NCBI RefSeq assembly: GCF_007741495.1
Contig: NZ_CP036262.1
Coordinates: 5,890,001-5,954,000 of the forward strand
DNA length: 64,000 nt
Direction of reading: 5' to 3'
Source: Roseimaritima multifibrata
GTDB lineage: Bacteria; Planctomycetota; Planctomycetia; Pirellulales; Pirellulaceae
Within the stretch, counting starts at the first letter, position 1. The number at the start of each line of letters is the position of its first letter. Both the position numbers and the translations under genes were made by a program. The notes below the pieces were generated by a model. The model was not told the DNA's origin. It saw nothing but the letters and a program-made list of their open reading frames with translations, and ran no database searches. Below, piece by piece: positions 29,361 to 37,730 of this stretch.

Positions 29361-29630
29361 ATGCAAAGTCGATTTGCCGTTGTGCTTGGTGCAGTTGCCC
29401 TAGCACTGGTCGCCCTCCGGGGCGGACTACGCAATGAAGTCCCTTCGGATGTTTTGTTTGAAGGCCTACTTGCGATGTTGATATTTTTCGTAATAGGCGC
29501 GGTAGCAGGAAAAATAGCGGACTACTTAGTCCGACAAAGCGTAGAGACACAGTTCCGCCAACGTGTCGCAGTTTTTGAAGAAGAACTGCAGCAGACACAG
29601 CAGCGGGACTCAAAATCTGATGATTCTTGA
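29361..29630 (+). CDS. Small membrane protein in the flagellar block
   Basis: About 89 residues from ATG 29361 (the frame opens at 29349). It has two hydrophobic spans (FAVVLGAVALALVALRGGL and GLLAMLIFFVIGAVAGKIADYLV), then a charged, Gln/Glu-rich helical tail that may be a coiled coil. I do not recognise a named family. It sits between flhF and fliA on the same strand, so a role in flagellar assembly or its regulation is inferred from position only. Confidence 0.7.
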   Translation: MQSRFAVVLGAVALALVALRGGLRNEVPSDVLFEGLLAMLIFFVIGAVAGKIADYLVRQSVETQFRQRVAVFEEELQQTQQRDSKSDDS

Positions 29631-29745
29631 CGGCACGGATGTCGGGATAGATCGTCAGTTATCTGGAACCTTACCGAGTCGACATGGATGTCCTTTCGGC
29701 AGGGTTCCGCTTATACAAGATGCCAACTAGGTCACGGAGGATTGG

Positions 29746-30540
29746 ATGGCGACCACCACGGCTGATGAAGAGATCAAGCAGGTTTGGACCGACTTCAAAG
29801 CAACCGAGAAACACGGTCTGGGCTATGAGGATCTTCGCAACCGTTTGGTAGAACGTTACATGCCACTTGTTCGCTATAACGGTGAACGAATCTGGCAACG
29901 TTTACCCGACGGTGTCGAACTGGACGACTTGATCAGCGCTGGAATTTTCGGACTGATGGATGCCATCGACGCATTTGACCTCGAGCGTGGTGTCAAGTTC
30001 GAAACCTACTGTGTGCCCCGAATTCGTGGAGCGATGCTCGATGAACTTCGGACCATGGACTGGGTACCGCGTTTGGTTCGCAGCAAAGCGAGCAAACTGA
30101 ATGAAGCACGCAAAAGGCTGGAGACCAAACATGGTCGTCCACCAACGATCCACGAGCTTGCCGCTCAGATGGAAATTACCGTCGCCGAATGCGAAAAGAT
30201 GCAATCGGACGCCAACGCCGTCGGTTTGGTATCACTGAATAAAAAGTGGTACGAAACGGATAGCTATAAAGACGTTCGTGAAATCGATATTCTCGAAGAC
30301 CAAAAGGGTGAAGACCCGACCATCCGCGTTCAGAAGAACGACCTTATGCGGTTGGTTACCAAAGGTCTGAATCGGAACGAACGACTGATTATCATTCTGT
30401 ACTACTACGAAGAACTGACGATGAAAGAGATCGGGGCAACGCTCGATCTGTCGGAATCGCGTGTCAGTCAGATGCACAGTTCGATCGTCAATCGATTGCA
30501 GATCCAGCTCGGCCAACGCCGCGTTGAATTCGGAGCCTAA
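29746..30540 (+). CDS. fliA: FliA/WhiG-family sigma factor
   Basis: Alternative sigma-70 family factor of the flagellar type, 264 residues. Region 2 is visible in RYMPLVRYNGERIWQRLPDGVELDDLISAGIFGLMDAIDAFD and FETYCVPRIRGAMLDELR (the RIRGAMLDELR string is a FliA/WhiG signature). Region 3 follows, with RPPTIHELAAQM. Region 4 ends the protein, with ERLIIILYYYEELTMKEIG and the helix-turn-helix DLSESRVSQMHSSIVNRL. A good GGAGG lies eight bases before ATG 29746. It should direct transcription of late flagellar genes, which are not in this window. A very strong hairpin lies about 220 bp downstream. Confidence 0.93.
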   Translation: MATTTADEEIKQVWTDFKATEKHGLGYEDLRNRLVERYMPLVRYNGERIWQRLPDGVELDDLISAGIFGLMDAIDAFDLERGVKFETYCVPRIRGAMLDELRTMDWVPRLVRSKASKLNEARKRLETKHGRPPTIHELAAQMEITVAECEKMQSDANAVGLVSLNKKWYETDSYKDVREIDILEDQKGEDPTIRVQKNDLMRLVTKGLNRNERLIIILYYYEELTMKEIGATLDLSESRVSQMHSSIVNRLQIQLGQRRVEFGA

Positions 30541-30608
30541 GGCACGAGGGACGACACAAGCATGCGGTTATCGATTTGGAACCGCGTGCTTCCGGGATGT
30601 CGCCGATC

Positions 30609-30634
30609 TTAACAGCACGGCGCAAGCCGTCCGG
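30609..30634. repeat. REP-like half-element
   Basis: TTAACAGCACGGCGCAAGCC continuing to GTCCGG resembles the reverse complement of the right arm of the 79-bp palindromes near 10.9 kb (TTAGCGGAACGGCGCGAGCC...). A single half-copy in the spacer after fliA. Confidence 0.5.
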
Positions 30635-30733
30635 TTCGGTGATTGTCGCCTTTCGCTCCGCGACGTGAAATTTACAAGTGGGCGATTTGTCAACGACAAT
30701 AGGCCCCATGCCAGCTTGCCTGGCATGAAGCCG

Positions 30734-30850
30734 AGATTTGAAATTAGTCTGCTAGCCCCCCAAAAACGCATCCGGTTCGGATTGTCGCTGAGAGCGGCAA
30801 TCCGAACCGGATGCGTTTTTTTTGAGTGGCCCATCTCTAATTTCAAATCT
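30734..30850. repeat. Nested inverted repeat around the terminator
   Basis: Perfect 14-base outer arms, AGATTTGAAATTAG at 30734-30747 and its reverse complement CTAATTTCAAATCT at 30837-30850, bracket the inner hairpin at 30762-30823. The whole 117-bp unit has the outline of a small palindromic mobile-like or repeat element. Confidence 0.65.
30762..30823. terminator. Very long perfect hairpin with A-run and T-run
   Basis: A 23-bp perfect stem (AAAAACGCATCCGGTTCGGA TTG and its complement) continues through a T-G wobble and CGCT/AGCG to a three-base GAG loop and ends in eight T. The A-run on the other side makes it symmetrical, so it could stop transcription from both directions. It closes the flagellar block. 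Confidence 0.8.
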
Positions 30851-31031
30851 TGCGGTCCTGTCGGGCCAGCCAACGAGGGGACGTGCTGATCGACTTCCTG
30901 CTTGCCCGCTTGGCTAGCTGGCACCGGGCCGATTCTTCTGCAAGCCGATCCGATGACCGGGCGGTACACTCCGCGCTGCGACAACTACAACCCCTGCGGC
31001 TATCGGCACGTCGTCGGTTACAATAACCGGC

Positions 31032-31976
31032 ATGTTATTGCTCATCGACGGCTACAACCTACTCCATCAATCCGACTTGCTTGGGCGGGGCAGGGGAGAG
31101 GACTGGCTGCGCCGGGCTCGCAACCGCTTGCTACGCCAGTTGGCCAAACACCTAGATGACTCGCTGCGTCCCCAGACCTGCATCGTCTTCGATGCAGAAG
31201 ATCCACCGCCGGGCCGCCCAAGCCAAATCTTCTATCACGAAATAGATGTTCGGTTTGCCGTCAACCATCCCGAAGCAGACGACCTGCTAGAAGAGATCAT
31301 TGCACACCATCCAGCCCCCAATCGGCTGACGGTGGTTTCCTCTGATCACCGCGTCCAGCGTGCAGCCCAGCGACGCCGCGGGCATTTCTTCGATTCCGAT
31401 TCCTGGTACGTCGCCTTAATCGATGCGGAACACGTCCTCGGCATCCGCAACCCAAAACAGGCGAACTCGAAATCGACTGCGAAATCAAAAGAATCGCTGA
31501 TCGCCGACCTAGCCGCCCAATCGACAGAGGAGTGGCTAAGAGAATTTGGGTTAGACGTCCCGTCAGCGCCCACTCCCTCCCCGGCATCACCGCCGAAAGA
31601 AACTCCGGCACAAAAGAGCCCTCCCAGTCCAGACGCCTTAGATTCTAAACCCAAGGTCGTAGACGATCCTCCCAGCTCAAACATCTTGGGCGACAGTCCC
31701 GGTGCGAATATCCTTGGCGTTAGTCCTAGGCCGGCGAAAAAACTTAAAAAACCTAGCAGACCACCAAAAGCCAAGCGTGCGTCGACGACCAAACCGAGTG
31801 CAAAACCTGCGGGCAAACGTCCCTCGAAAAAACAACTTCCGCTGCCCAAAACCAACAAACTGCCTAAACCCGAATCAAAACAATCGGATGAAACAGAGCG
31901 AGAGCGGGCCCGAAGACAACTGAAAGGGGACGCCGATCAAATCTTTCCTGAAGGCTATGGGGAAGACCTTCTGTAA
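31032..31976 (+). CDS. YacP-type NYN-domain nuclease with disordered basic tail
   Basis: 314 residues. Residues 1-140 form a NYN/PIN-like domain of the YacP (DUF901) type: LLLIDGYNLLH with the first acidic residue, IVFDAEDPPPGR, NHPEADDLLEEII with further acidic residues, and VVSSDHRVQRAAQRRG. YacP proteins are predicted RNA endonucleases. Residues about 165-300 are low complexity, rich in Pro, Ser and Lys, with a small internal repeat (SSNILGDSPGANILGVSP), followed by a Lys-rich stretch (about 235-285) that may bind RNA. It ends convergently with nrnA, 64 bp away. Confidence 0.85.
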   Translation: MLLLIDGYNLLHQSDLLGRGRGEDWLRRARNRLLRQLAKHLDDSLRPQTCIVFDAEDPPPGRPSQIFYHEIDVRFAVNHPEADDLLEEIIAHHPAPNRLTVVSSDHRVQRAAQRRRGHFFDSDSWYVALIDAEHVLGIRNPKQANSKSTAKSKESLIADLAAQSTEEWLREFGLDVPSAPTPSPASPPKETPAQKSPPSPDALDSKPKVVDDPPSSNILGDSPGANILGVSPRPAKKLKKPSRPPKAKRASTTKPSAKPAGKRPSKKQLPLPKTNKLPKPESKQSDETERERARRQLKGDADQIFPEGYGEDLL

Positions 31977-32040
31977 AGACCTACCAGCGAAGACAGAGGT
32001 GGCACCCCACATGAATGGCACCATCCCCATTCACATCCTG

Positions 32041-33042
32041 CTAGATTTTTTCGCCGAGGGCTTTTGCCAATGCTTCTCGCACGTAAGGCAAAACTTTTCC
32101 TTGCACGTCGTGCAACGTTCCTTCTTGGAACGCTCCCGCAGCGGCTTTGTGCCCGCCGCCGTTGAAGTGCTTGGCGATCTCATTGCAGTCCAGTGCACAG
32201 CGACTGCGGAAGCTCAACTTAAAGCCTCCCTTTAATTGCTCAACCATGATCACCGCCGCTTCGGTTCCACCGATTGCCAAAGTCAGATTGATTGCGTCTT
32301 CGGTATCGCTAGGCAGGGCCCCGGTCGCAGCAAAATCTTCCTTGGTCACATAGGTATAGACCAGTTTTCCATCAAGTTCCGCCGTGGTCCGTGAAAGCAC
32401 CAACCCGCGAAGCTTCAGTCTTCCCAAAGTATCCCGCTCATACAGATCGCCATAGATCTCGGCAGGAACCACACCAACGTCAATCAGACGAGCAATGACT
32501 CGGTAGGTTTCGCTTGTCACACTTCCAAACCGGAACCATCCTGTATCGGTCGCGATCGCTGCAAACGCGGGGAACGCCATCGCTCGTGTTAGCGGGACCT
32601 TGCATGCGTCCGCGGCCTGAACGACAAGGTGACCGGTCGCTTCCGCAAGATAATCCTTGTACATCGTGGCCCCCAAATCGTCTTCGCCGACATGGTGATC
32701 CAAAACCATTCTGTCCGCTCGCAAGCCCCGAATCACATCCGCCATATCTCCTAATTGTTGCCAGGCGCTGGTATCCAGAACCATGATGCAGTCGGCCTTC
32801 ACATCTTCGGGCTCAATCGAATCTCCCAGCACATCGATCCGTCCCGCGGGATCCAAGAACTGCAGGGCAGGGGGAGTTCGATGTGCATTGACGATTCGGA
32901 CTTCTTTACCGATCGCACGCAACACCTCAGCCATCGCCAGTTCACTTCCCAAGGCATCGCAGTCGGGGCGAATGTGACTGGTCAAAACAAACGATTCGTA
33001 GTGACGGATTTGGTCGACGAACGCTTTCCAATTAACACTCAT
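32041..33042 (-). CDS. nrnA: DHH-family oligoribonuclease/PAP phosphatase
   Basis: Degrades very short RNA oligonucleotides and dephosphorylates pAp in the cytoplasm. 333 residues from ATG 33042 (a TTG at 33054 also opens the frame; ATG has GGAAAAT upstream). The DHH phosphoesterase motifs are seen: SHIRPDCDALGSELAM, DTSAW, the DHH signature LDHHVG, and the C-terminal DHHA1 domain with FRSRCALDCNEIAKHFNGGGHKAAAG (the GGGHKAAAG string binds the nucleotide). It starts one base after the ribF stop, so the two are coupled. In many bacteria nrnA and ribF share a cluster with rbfA and truB; those are absent here. Confidence 0.93.
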   Translation of the reverse strand: MSVNWKAFVDQIRHYESFVLTSHIRPDCDALGSELAMAEVLRAIGKEVRIVNAHRTPPALQFLDPAGRIDVLGDSIEPEDVKADCIMVLDTSAWQQLGDMADVIRGLRADRMVLDHHVGEDDLGATMYKDYLAEATGHLVVQAADACKVPLTRAMAFPAFAAIATDTGWFRFGSVTSETYRVIARLIDVGVVPAEIYGDLYERDTLGRLKLRGLVLSRTTAELDGKLVYTYVTKEDFAATGALPSDTEDAINLTLAIGGTEAAVIMVEQLKGGFKLSFRSRCALDCNEIAKHFNGGGHKAAAGAFQEGTLHDVQGKVLPYVREALAKALGEKI

Positions 33043-33043
33043 A

Positions 33044-33979
33044 TTATTTTCCAATATGGATCAGCGACCGAACTTTCTGAACGTCACGCTGCAACTGTTG
33101 CCTGAGAATATCTACAGATTCGAATGAAGCAATGTCACGCACATGCTCAATAAAGTCAACACTTAGGTCTCTTCCATAGAGGTCACCGGACCAATCCAAA
33201 AGGTGAACTTCGATCTTCTCTACCGATTCACCAAACGTTGGATTTGGACCGATATGAGTCGCCGCTCGATAGACCTGACCATCCAACTGAACCGACGTTG
33301 CGTAGACTCCATGGACAGGAACAAGGCTGGTTGGTTCCACTAGATTGGCCGTCGGAAAACCAATCAATCGGCCTCGCTGTTCCCCGGTCCCAACCTTGCC
33401 GGTCAGTTGGTAAGGAGCCGTCAGCATGGAATTTGCCGCAGCGATATCCCCAGCCAACAAACTCTGCCGCACCCGTGAGCTACTAATCATTTGCTCACCA
33501 AATGCGGTAGCGGGCACAATGGTCAATCCAATTCCGGCATCACGGCAAAGCGTTTCTAACCGTTTGGTGTCCCCTTCGCGATTACGTCCGAAGAAGAAAT
33601 TCGGCCCCTCTACAATGGCCGCCGCCTGCAGCGATTCCAGAACCGTCGACTGAAAGAACGCCTCGGCAGAGCGATTCAAAAAGTCGCGATCCACACGACA
33701 GACCACGACAAAATCAACGCCCTGTTGCTGCAGTAGTTCCGCACGACGCTCCAGACTAGTCAGCCGAGCCGGTACCGCTTGGGGACGAAGCACGGCGGCG
33801 GGATGCGGGTCAAAGGTCACCACCACCGCAGGCCCATTCACCTGCTTGGCCGCCAGCTTCAGGTTCTTTAACAGACAGGCATGGCCGTGATGAACGCCAT
33901 CGAAATTACCGATACTGACCGCACCGCCAAGCATTTCTTTGGTCAGTTGATCAAAATAGCAATAAGAAGCGGCGGGCAC
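33044..33979 (-). CDS. ribF: Bifunctional riboflavin kinase/FAD synthetase
   Basis: Makes FMN and then FAD from riboflavin. 311 residues, starting GTG 33979 (an in-frame ATG at 33937 would trim 14 residues). The N-terminal FAD synthetase domain has SIGNFDGVHHGHACLL, TFDPHPAAVLRP, and the kinase-adjacent SSSRVRQSLLAGDIAAAN. The C-terminal riboflavin kinase domain has GRLIGFPTANLVEP and GVYATSV, with LLDWSGDLYGRDLSVDFIEHVRD. It is followed directly by nrnA. Confidence 0.94.
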   Translation of the reverse strand: MPAASYCYFDQLTKEMLGGAVSIGNFDGVHHGHACLLKNLKLAAKQVNGPAVVVTFDPHPAAVLRPQAVPARLTSLERRAELLQQQGVDFVVVCRVDRDFLNRSAEAFFQSTVLESLQAAAIVEGPNFFFGRNREGDTKRLETLCRDAGIGLTIVPATAFGEQMISSSRVRQSLLAGDIAAANSMLTAPYQLTGKVGTGEQRGRLIGFPTANLVEPTSLVPVHGVYATSVQLDGQVYRAATHIGPNPTFGESVEKIEVHLLDWSGDLYGRDLSVDFIEHVRDIASFESVDILRQQLQRDVQKVRSLIHIGK

Positions 33980-34106
33980 GGGAAAAGATCTTTTTCAATC
34001 GGAACAGAAGGGTGTCAGGGCAACAGTATGACTGACAGATTGAACCTGAACAGCCACCGGAGCAACGGTGCTCTACCGCAGCGGGCATTCAAAAAGAGCA
34101 GGGATG

Positions 34107-34949
34107 CTAATAGGTGTCGGCTGACTGACTTCCTGCCCAGTGATTCGCCGCAATCAATCCCGCGACATAGCCTCCTTTAAAACCGGCATCGATATTGACC
34201 ACGGTAACATTGGATGCACAACTGTTTAGCATCCCCAGCAAAGCCGCCCAGCCACCGAGGGATGCGCCATAGCCCACGCTTGTGGGGACTGCCACAATGG
34301 GGACCGCAAGATGCCCCCCCACCACGCTCGGTAAAGCGCCTTCCAGGCCCGCGACAACCACCACTGCCTGGGCGGTCTTCAAATAAGGAACCGCTGCCTG
34401 CAAACGCTGGGGTCCCGCGACTCCAATATCATCGTACCGCTGGACTTCAACCCCCATCCATGCGAGCGTTTCGGCCGCTTCACGCGCCACGGGCAAATCG
34501 GTGCTCCCCGCACATAAAACGGCAACCGATCCCTTCGTTGGCTGCCCTGTAATGCCCGATTGGCAATATTCCGCAGTCGGCAGATCGCGTCTCAGCCGAA
34601 GCGTTCGTGCGACCGATTGATAGAAACAGCCGACAAAATGAGGGCGAAGTTCGCTGGCGACCGCGGGATCACAGCGCGTCACCAAAACTTCCTCCTGTTG
34701 CTCCAGCAGCTTCGCGGCAATCGCTCCGATCATCTTGGCCGGTTTTCCCTCACCGTAGATCACCTCCCCGAAACCGCATCTCGCTTTTCGCCCCAAATCG
34801 ACGGTCGCCCCGTCAATTTCAGCGAATTGGTCTCCATCGGATCCCCCCGCAGGAGCCGGTTGCGATCGCTCAGCAGCCTGCTGGACCGTCAATTCTCCAC
34901 GTGCAACCGACTGGAAAAGGGCAATCAAATGGGGGTCAGGCAATGTCAT
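34107..34949 (-). CDS. larB: LarB-type pyridinium dicarboxylate synthase (AIR carboxylase-like)
   Basis: LarB carboxylates nicotinic acid adenine dinucleotide in synthesis of the nickel-pincer cofactor of lactate racemase. The frame opens at 35132, but ATG 34949 starts the conserved part (MTLPDPHLIALFQSVARGEL) and gives 280 residues; the extra upstream codons are not protein-like. The C-terminal domain resembles PurE: VLCAGSTDLPVAREAAETL, YDIGVAGPQRL, GLEGALPSVVGGHLAVPIVAVPTSVGYG. The N-terminal helix-rich part carries GFGEVIYGEGK. larA, larC and larE are not nearby, so the target enzyme is unknown. It is divergent from argG. Confidence 0.88.
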   Translation of the reverse strand: MTLPDPHLIALFQSVARGELTVQQAAERSQPAPAGGSDGDQFAEIDGATVDLGRKARCGFGEVIYGEGKPAKMIGAIAAKLLEQQEEVLVTRCDPAVASELRPHFVGCFYQSVARTLRLRRDLPTAEYCQSGITGQPTKGSVAVLCAGSTDLPVAREAAETLAWMGVEVQRYDDIGVAGPQRLQAAVPYLKTAQAVVVVAGLEGALPSVVGGHLAVPIVAVPTSVGYGASLGGWAALLGMLNSCASNVTVVNIDAGFKGGYVAGLIAANHWAGSQSADTY

Positions 34950-35041
34950 ATAGCAGTGGAGTAGGGTAGGGGAGCAGCATCTCGGAACTGGGCGGCTTGC
35001 CAGAACCGGTACGATGCAATCACAATAATCGTTAGAGCTTT

Positions 35042-35059
35042 CGGAAGCCACGGCTTCCG
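35042..35059. promoter_or_regulatory. Palindrome in the larB-argG divergent spacer
   Basis: Perfect arms CGGAAGCC and GGCTTCCG around a two-base AC centre, 66 bp before argG and 93 bp before larB. It could be an operator or a copy of a short dispersed palindrome. No promoter boxes are clear around it. Confidence 0.4.
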
Positions 35060-35124
35060 GACAACCCGTTGTTACAAAAACCACCAGATCCACAAGCCGC
35101 CCGCGGCTGGGAGAACAGAATTCG

Positions 35125-36342
35125 ATGACCAAAAGCTGCGTATTAGCCTACTCGGGCGGCCTAGATACTTCCGTTATTTTGGGTTGGCTGCAGGACGAAG
35201 GGTATGAAGTTCACACCGTTTACGTCGATCTTGGACAACCGGGCGAAGACAAAGAAGCAACGCTCCAGAAAGCTCGCGATTGCGGAGCCGTCTCGGCTCG
35301 GATCGTTGACGTCCGCGAGGAACTCTGCCGCGACTTCGCGTTCCCTGTCCTCGCTTGGCAAGCCAAATATGAATCGATCTATTTGCTGGGAACCTCGATC
35401 GCACGGCCTCTGATCAGCAAAGTTTGCTTGGAAGTCGCCCGCGAAGTCGGAGCAACCGCCTACGCTCACGGTGCCACCGGGAAAGGAAATGACCAATGTC
35501 GTTTCCAACTGGCTGCCGAAGCATTGAACCCGCATATCGAAATGATCGCTCCCTGGCGAATCAAACGCTTCCGCGAAGCGTTCCCAGGACGAACCGAACT
35601 GATCGACTACTGTGCCAAGAAAAACATCCCGGTCAAAGCCTCCACAGCCAAACCGTACAGCAGCGACGAAAACGTTCTTCACATCAGCTACGAAGCTGGT
35701 CAGCTGGAAGAACTGGATGTGAACGGTGTCGAAATCGTTGACTTCGAAATGGGCGTCAGCCCCCAAGAGGCTCCGGACAAAGTCGAAGAAGTGACCATCG
35801 GTTTCGAATCGGCGGTTCCCGTTACCTTGAACGGCAACAAACTGACCGCCCTGCAAATGGTCGAACAACTAAACGACATCGCAGGACGCAACGGAGTAGG
35901 GCGGATCGACATGATCGAAAACCGTTTCGTCGGTATGAAGAGCCGCGGAGTTTACGAGTCCCCAGGAATGACCGTACTGTACGACGCCCTGATGGTGATC
36001 GAACAACTGACGCTCGACCGCGACCTGCTTCACCTCCGTGACCGGTTGGCTCCCGAAGTCGCCGAGATGGTGTACTACGGATTCTGGTACACGCCGAAAC
36101 TGGACGCGTTGATGGCCTTCATTCGCGAAGCCCAAAAACCTGTCACCGGGGAAGTCACGCTTCAACTGTACAAAGGAAACATCATGGTTTCCAAACGAAG
36201 CAGCCCCAATAGCTTGTACGACGCTGAAATCGCAACCATGGAAGGAGGCGGATCTTATAACCAAGATGACGCCGAAGGATTCTTGCGAATCCAAGGCCTT
36301 CCAAGCCGCGTCCAAGGTAGCGTCAGCCCTCGCGCCTACTAG
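35125..36342 (+). CDS. argG: Argininosuccinate synthase
   Basis: ATP-dependent joining of citrulline and aspartate in arginine synthesis. 405 residues, normal length. The ATP P-loop-like motif AYSGGLDTSVILGWL begins at residue 9, then TVYVDLGQPGE, the citrulline/aspartate site GATGKGNDQCRFQL near 118-131, IAPWRIKRF, STAKPYSSDENVLHISYEAG, and GRIDMIENRFVGMKSRGVYESPG. The ATG at 35125 is well placed. No other arg genes are adjacent. Confidence 0.96.
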   Translation: MTKSCVLAYSGGLDTSVILGWLQDEGYEVHTVYVDLGQPGEDKEATLQKARDCGAVSARIVDVREELCRDFAFPVLAWQAKYESIYLLGTSIARPLISKVCLEVAREVGATAYAHGATGKGNDQCRFQLAAEALNPHIEMIAPWRIKRFREAFPGRTELIDYCAKKNIPVKASTAKPYSSDENVLHISYEAGQLEELDVNGVEIVDFEMGVSPQEAPDKVEEVTIGFESAVPVTLNGNKLTALQMVEQLNDIAGRNGVGRIDMIENRFVGMKSRGVYESPGMTVLYDALMVIEQLTLDRDLLHLRDRLAPEVAEMVYYGFWYTPKLDALMAFIREAQKPVTGEVTLQLYKGNIMVSKRSSPNSLYDAEIATMEGGGSYNQDDAEGFLRIQGLPSRVQGSVSPRAY

Positions 36343-36362
36343 GTCGCAGCGGTTATCAAGAA

Positions 36363-36385
36363 AACGGCAGGCATCGCCTGCCGTT
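36363..36385 (+). terminator. Hairpin after argG
   Basis: Ten-base perfect arms AACGGCAGGC and GCCTGCCGTT around an ATC loop, 20 bp after the argG stop. There is no T-run beyond two T, so it is a plausible but not classical intrinsic terminator. Confidence 0.5.
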
Positions 36386-36422
36386 CAAGCAGAACGGAGC
36401 GTCCCCAACCGACCGTTCACTA

Positions 36423-36505
36423 GGGACGTGAAAAGATTTAATGACGGTTGCTGTCGTGCGGCAGCAAGCCAACTTGAAAACCGTCACCTATAAATTTCAC
36501 GTCCC
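36423..36505. repeat. Nested 83-bp cruciform-like repeat
   Basis: Outer arms GGGACGTGAAA and TTTCACGTCCC (36423-36433, 36495-36505), middle arms TGACGGT and ACCGTCA (36442-36448, 36480-36486), and inner arms TTGCTG and CAGCAA (36448-36453, 36462-36467). The reverse complement of 36491-36503 (GACGTGAAATTTA) recurs exactly at 30662-30674, pointing to a dispersed family. No gene is seen in 36386-36697. Confidence 0.6.
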
Positions 36506-36697
36506 ATGTGAGCGGCAAGACGCAAGCCCAATCCCATCTACCAGGGCATCCGTCAGATAGCTTTCATAGCGGATGGGTGCGAGCTAACCAGCAGCACACG
36601 ATGCTTCCAAGGCGTCAGCAGTCCCAAGTCGCGGCCAGCCGCTACGAAAGCCGCTGGCACGCGGCGCGGCCTTGCCGATCGTTTCCAGAACAGCCGA

Positions 36698-37606
36698 TTA
36701 GTCCAGAATATCATCCGACAACGGTTCGGAACCGGCTGGACTAAACAGGCCTCGGATCTCCGCGGACGAGAGAGTGTCGCGGAGGAAATGCGTTCGCTCG
36801 TCAACGGTTGCGACCATCGCACCACCGGCATGCCGTCCGCCGATTTCGATCCCGTCCGAAGCGCCCACTGCAAACTGCATGGAACGGATATCCAAGTCAC
36901 TCGGCTCCATCCAGTGCATCAAACTGCCTGCGGGAGCTCTTGCTTCAACCAACAAGATCGTCTTGGACGGCTCGTCTACCAAATCTTTAGGTCCCAACGA
37001 TGCGGTGGCGGTGGGAAACAACGTCCCTGGACCGACGACAAGATAGTAGTTTGCCTCCGCCCCAAACGGACTTTGCTTGTCGGACTGAAAGACCTGAGGT
37101 GTCTCATAGATTTGCTCCATATTGATATCCCAAGGCTGACTTTGATCATACTGCATATAAAGATCATTCCGGTTCAGATAAGGAAGAATCAGCACTCGCC
37201 AGCTATGCATTTTTTGCCCACTAGCGTCCAGCGTCACCGAGGGCGGATAGGTTCCATAATCATTGGCATATGCATTTAATGCGGCGGCCAATTGTTGTAG
37301 GTTTGTAGCATCGTTCATCCGCATCCGAGAAGCCTGCATCTGCTGCATCGCCTGGCCACCATAATTGCTGACGACAAATAGCAGACAGACCGTTGCTGCC
37401 AACGCCATGACTCCCGCGATCGCCATGCGAATCTTGTGACTGCCAATCCACCCCCCACGTGCCGTTTCGGTCACCGGCCCTAAACCCGCGAAATCAGGCA
37501 ACTCCACTTGCTGATGACACTCCGCGCAATCACCTGCCAAGCCACTATACTCATCGCCCACCAATGTCTGAGAATGGCAATGTGGACAGGTAAACAGATA
37601 GGTCAT
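36698..37606 (-). CDS. DUF1559 (prepilin-like) protein with N-terminal zinc ribbon
   Basis: 302 residues. The N-terminus has two CxxC-type pairs (CPHCHSQ and CAECHQQ), forming a small zinc ribbon. One membrane span follows at about 59-80 (IAGVMALAATVCLLFVV). The outer part has the DUF1559 pattern of the phylum: NLQQLAAALNAYANDYGTYPPS, SWRVLILPYLNRNDLYMQYD, FQSDKQSP, and GGRHAGGAMVATVDERTHFL near the end. DUF1559 proteins are very numerous in planctomycetes and are often linked to pseudopilin-type secretion. This version lacks the usual type IV prepilin leader, using the zinc ribbon and span instead. Confidence 0.88.
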   Translation of the reverse strand: MTYLFTCPHCHSQTLVGDEYSGLAGDCAECHQQVELPDFAGLGPVTETARGGWIGSHKIRMAIAGVMALAATVCLLFVVSNYGGQAMQQMQASRMRMNDATNLQQLAAALNAYANDYGTYPPSVTLDASGQKMHSWRVLILPYLNRNDLYMQYDQSQPWDINMEQIYETPQVFQSDKQSPFGAEANYYLVVGPGTLFPTATASLGPKDLVDEPSKTILLVEARAPAGSLMHWMEPSDLDIRSMQFAVGASDGIEIGGRHAGGAMVATVDERTHFLRDTLSSAEIRGLFSPAGSEPLSDDILD

Positions 37607-37730
37607 TGGAAGCCCAAAGCCTCAATCGAGTACGAGGAAAACGCGCGTCTGATTTCATTGTAGCGTCCTGTTTCTCGCCCATTCGAATCTCGCTTAACTT
37701 CCACCACACACAAACTGAAAAGGCTTCCAT

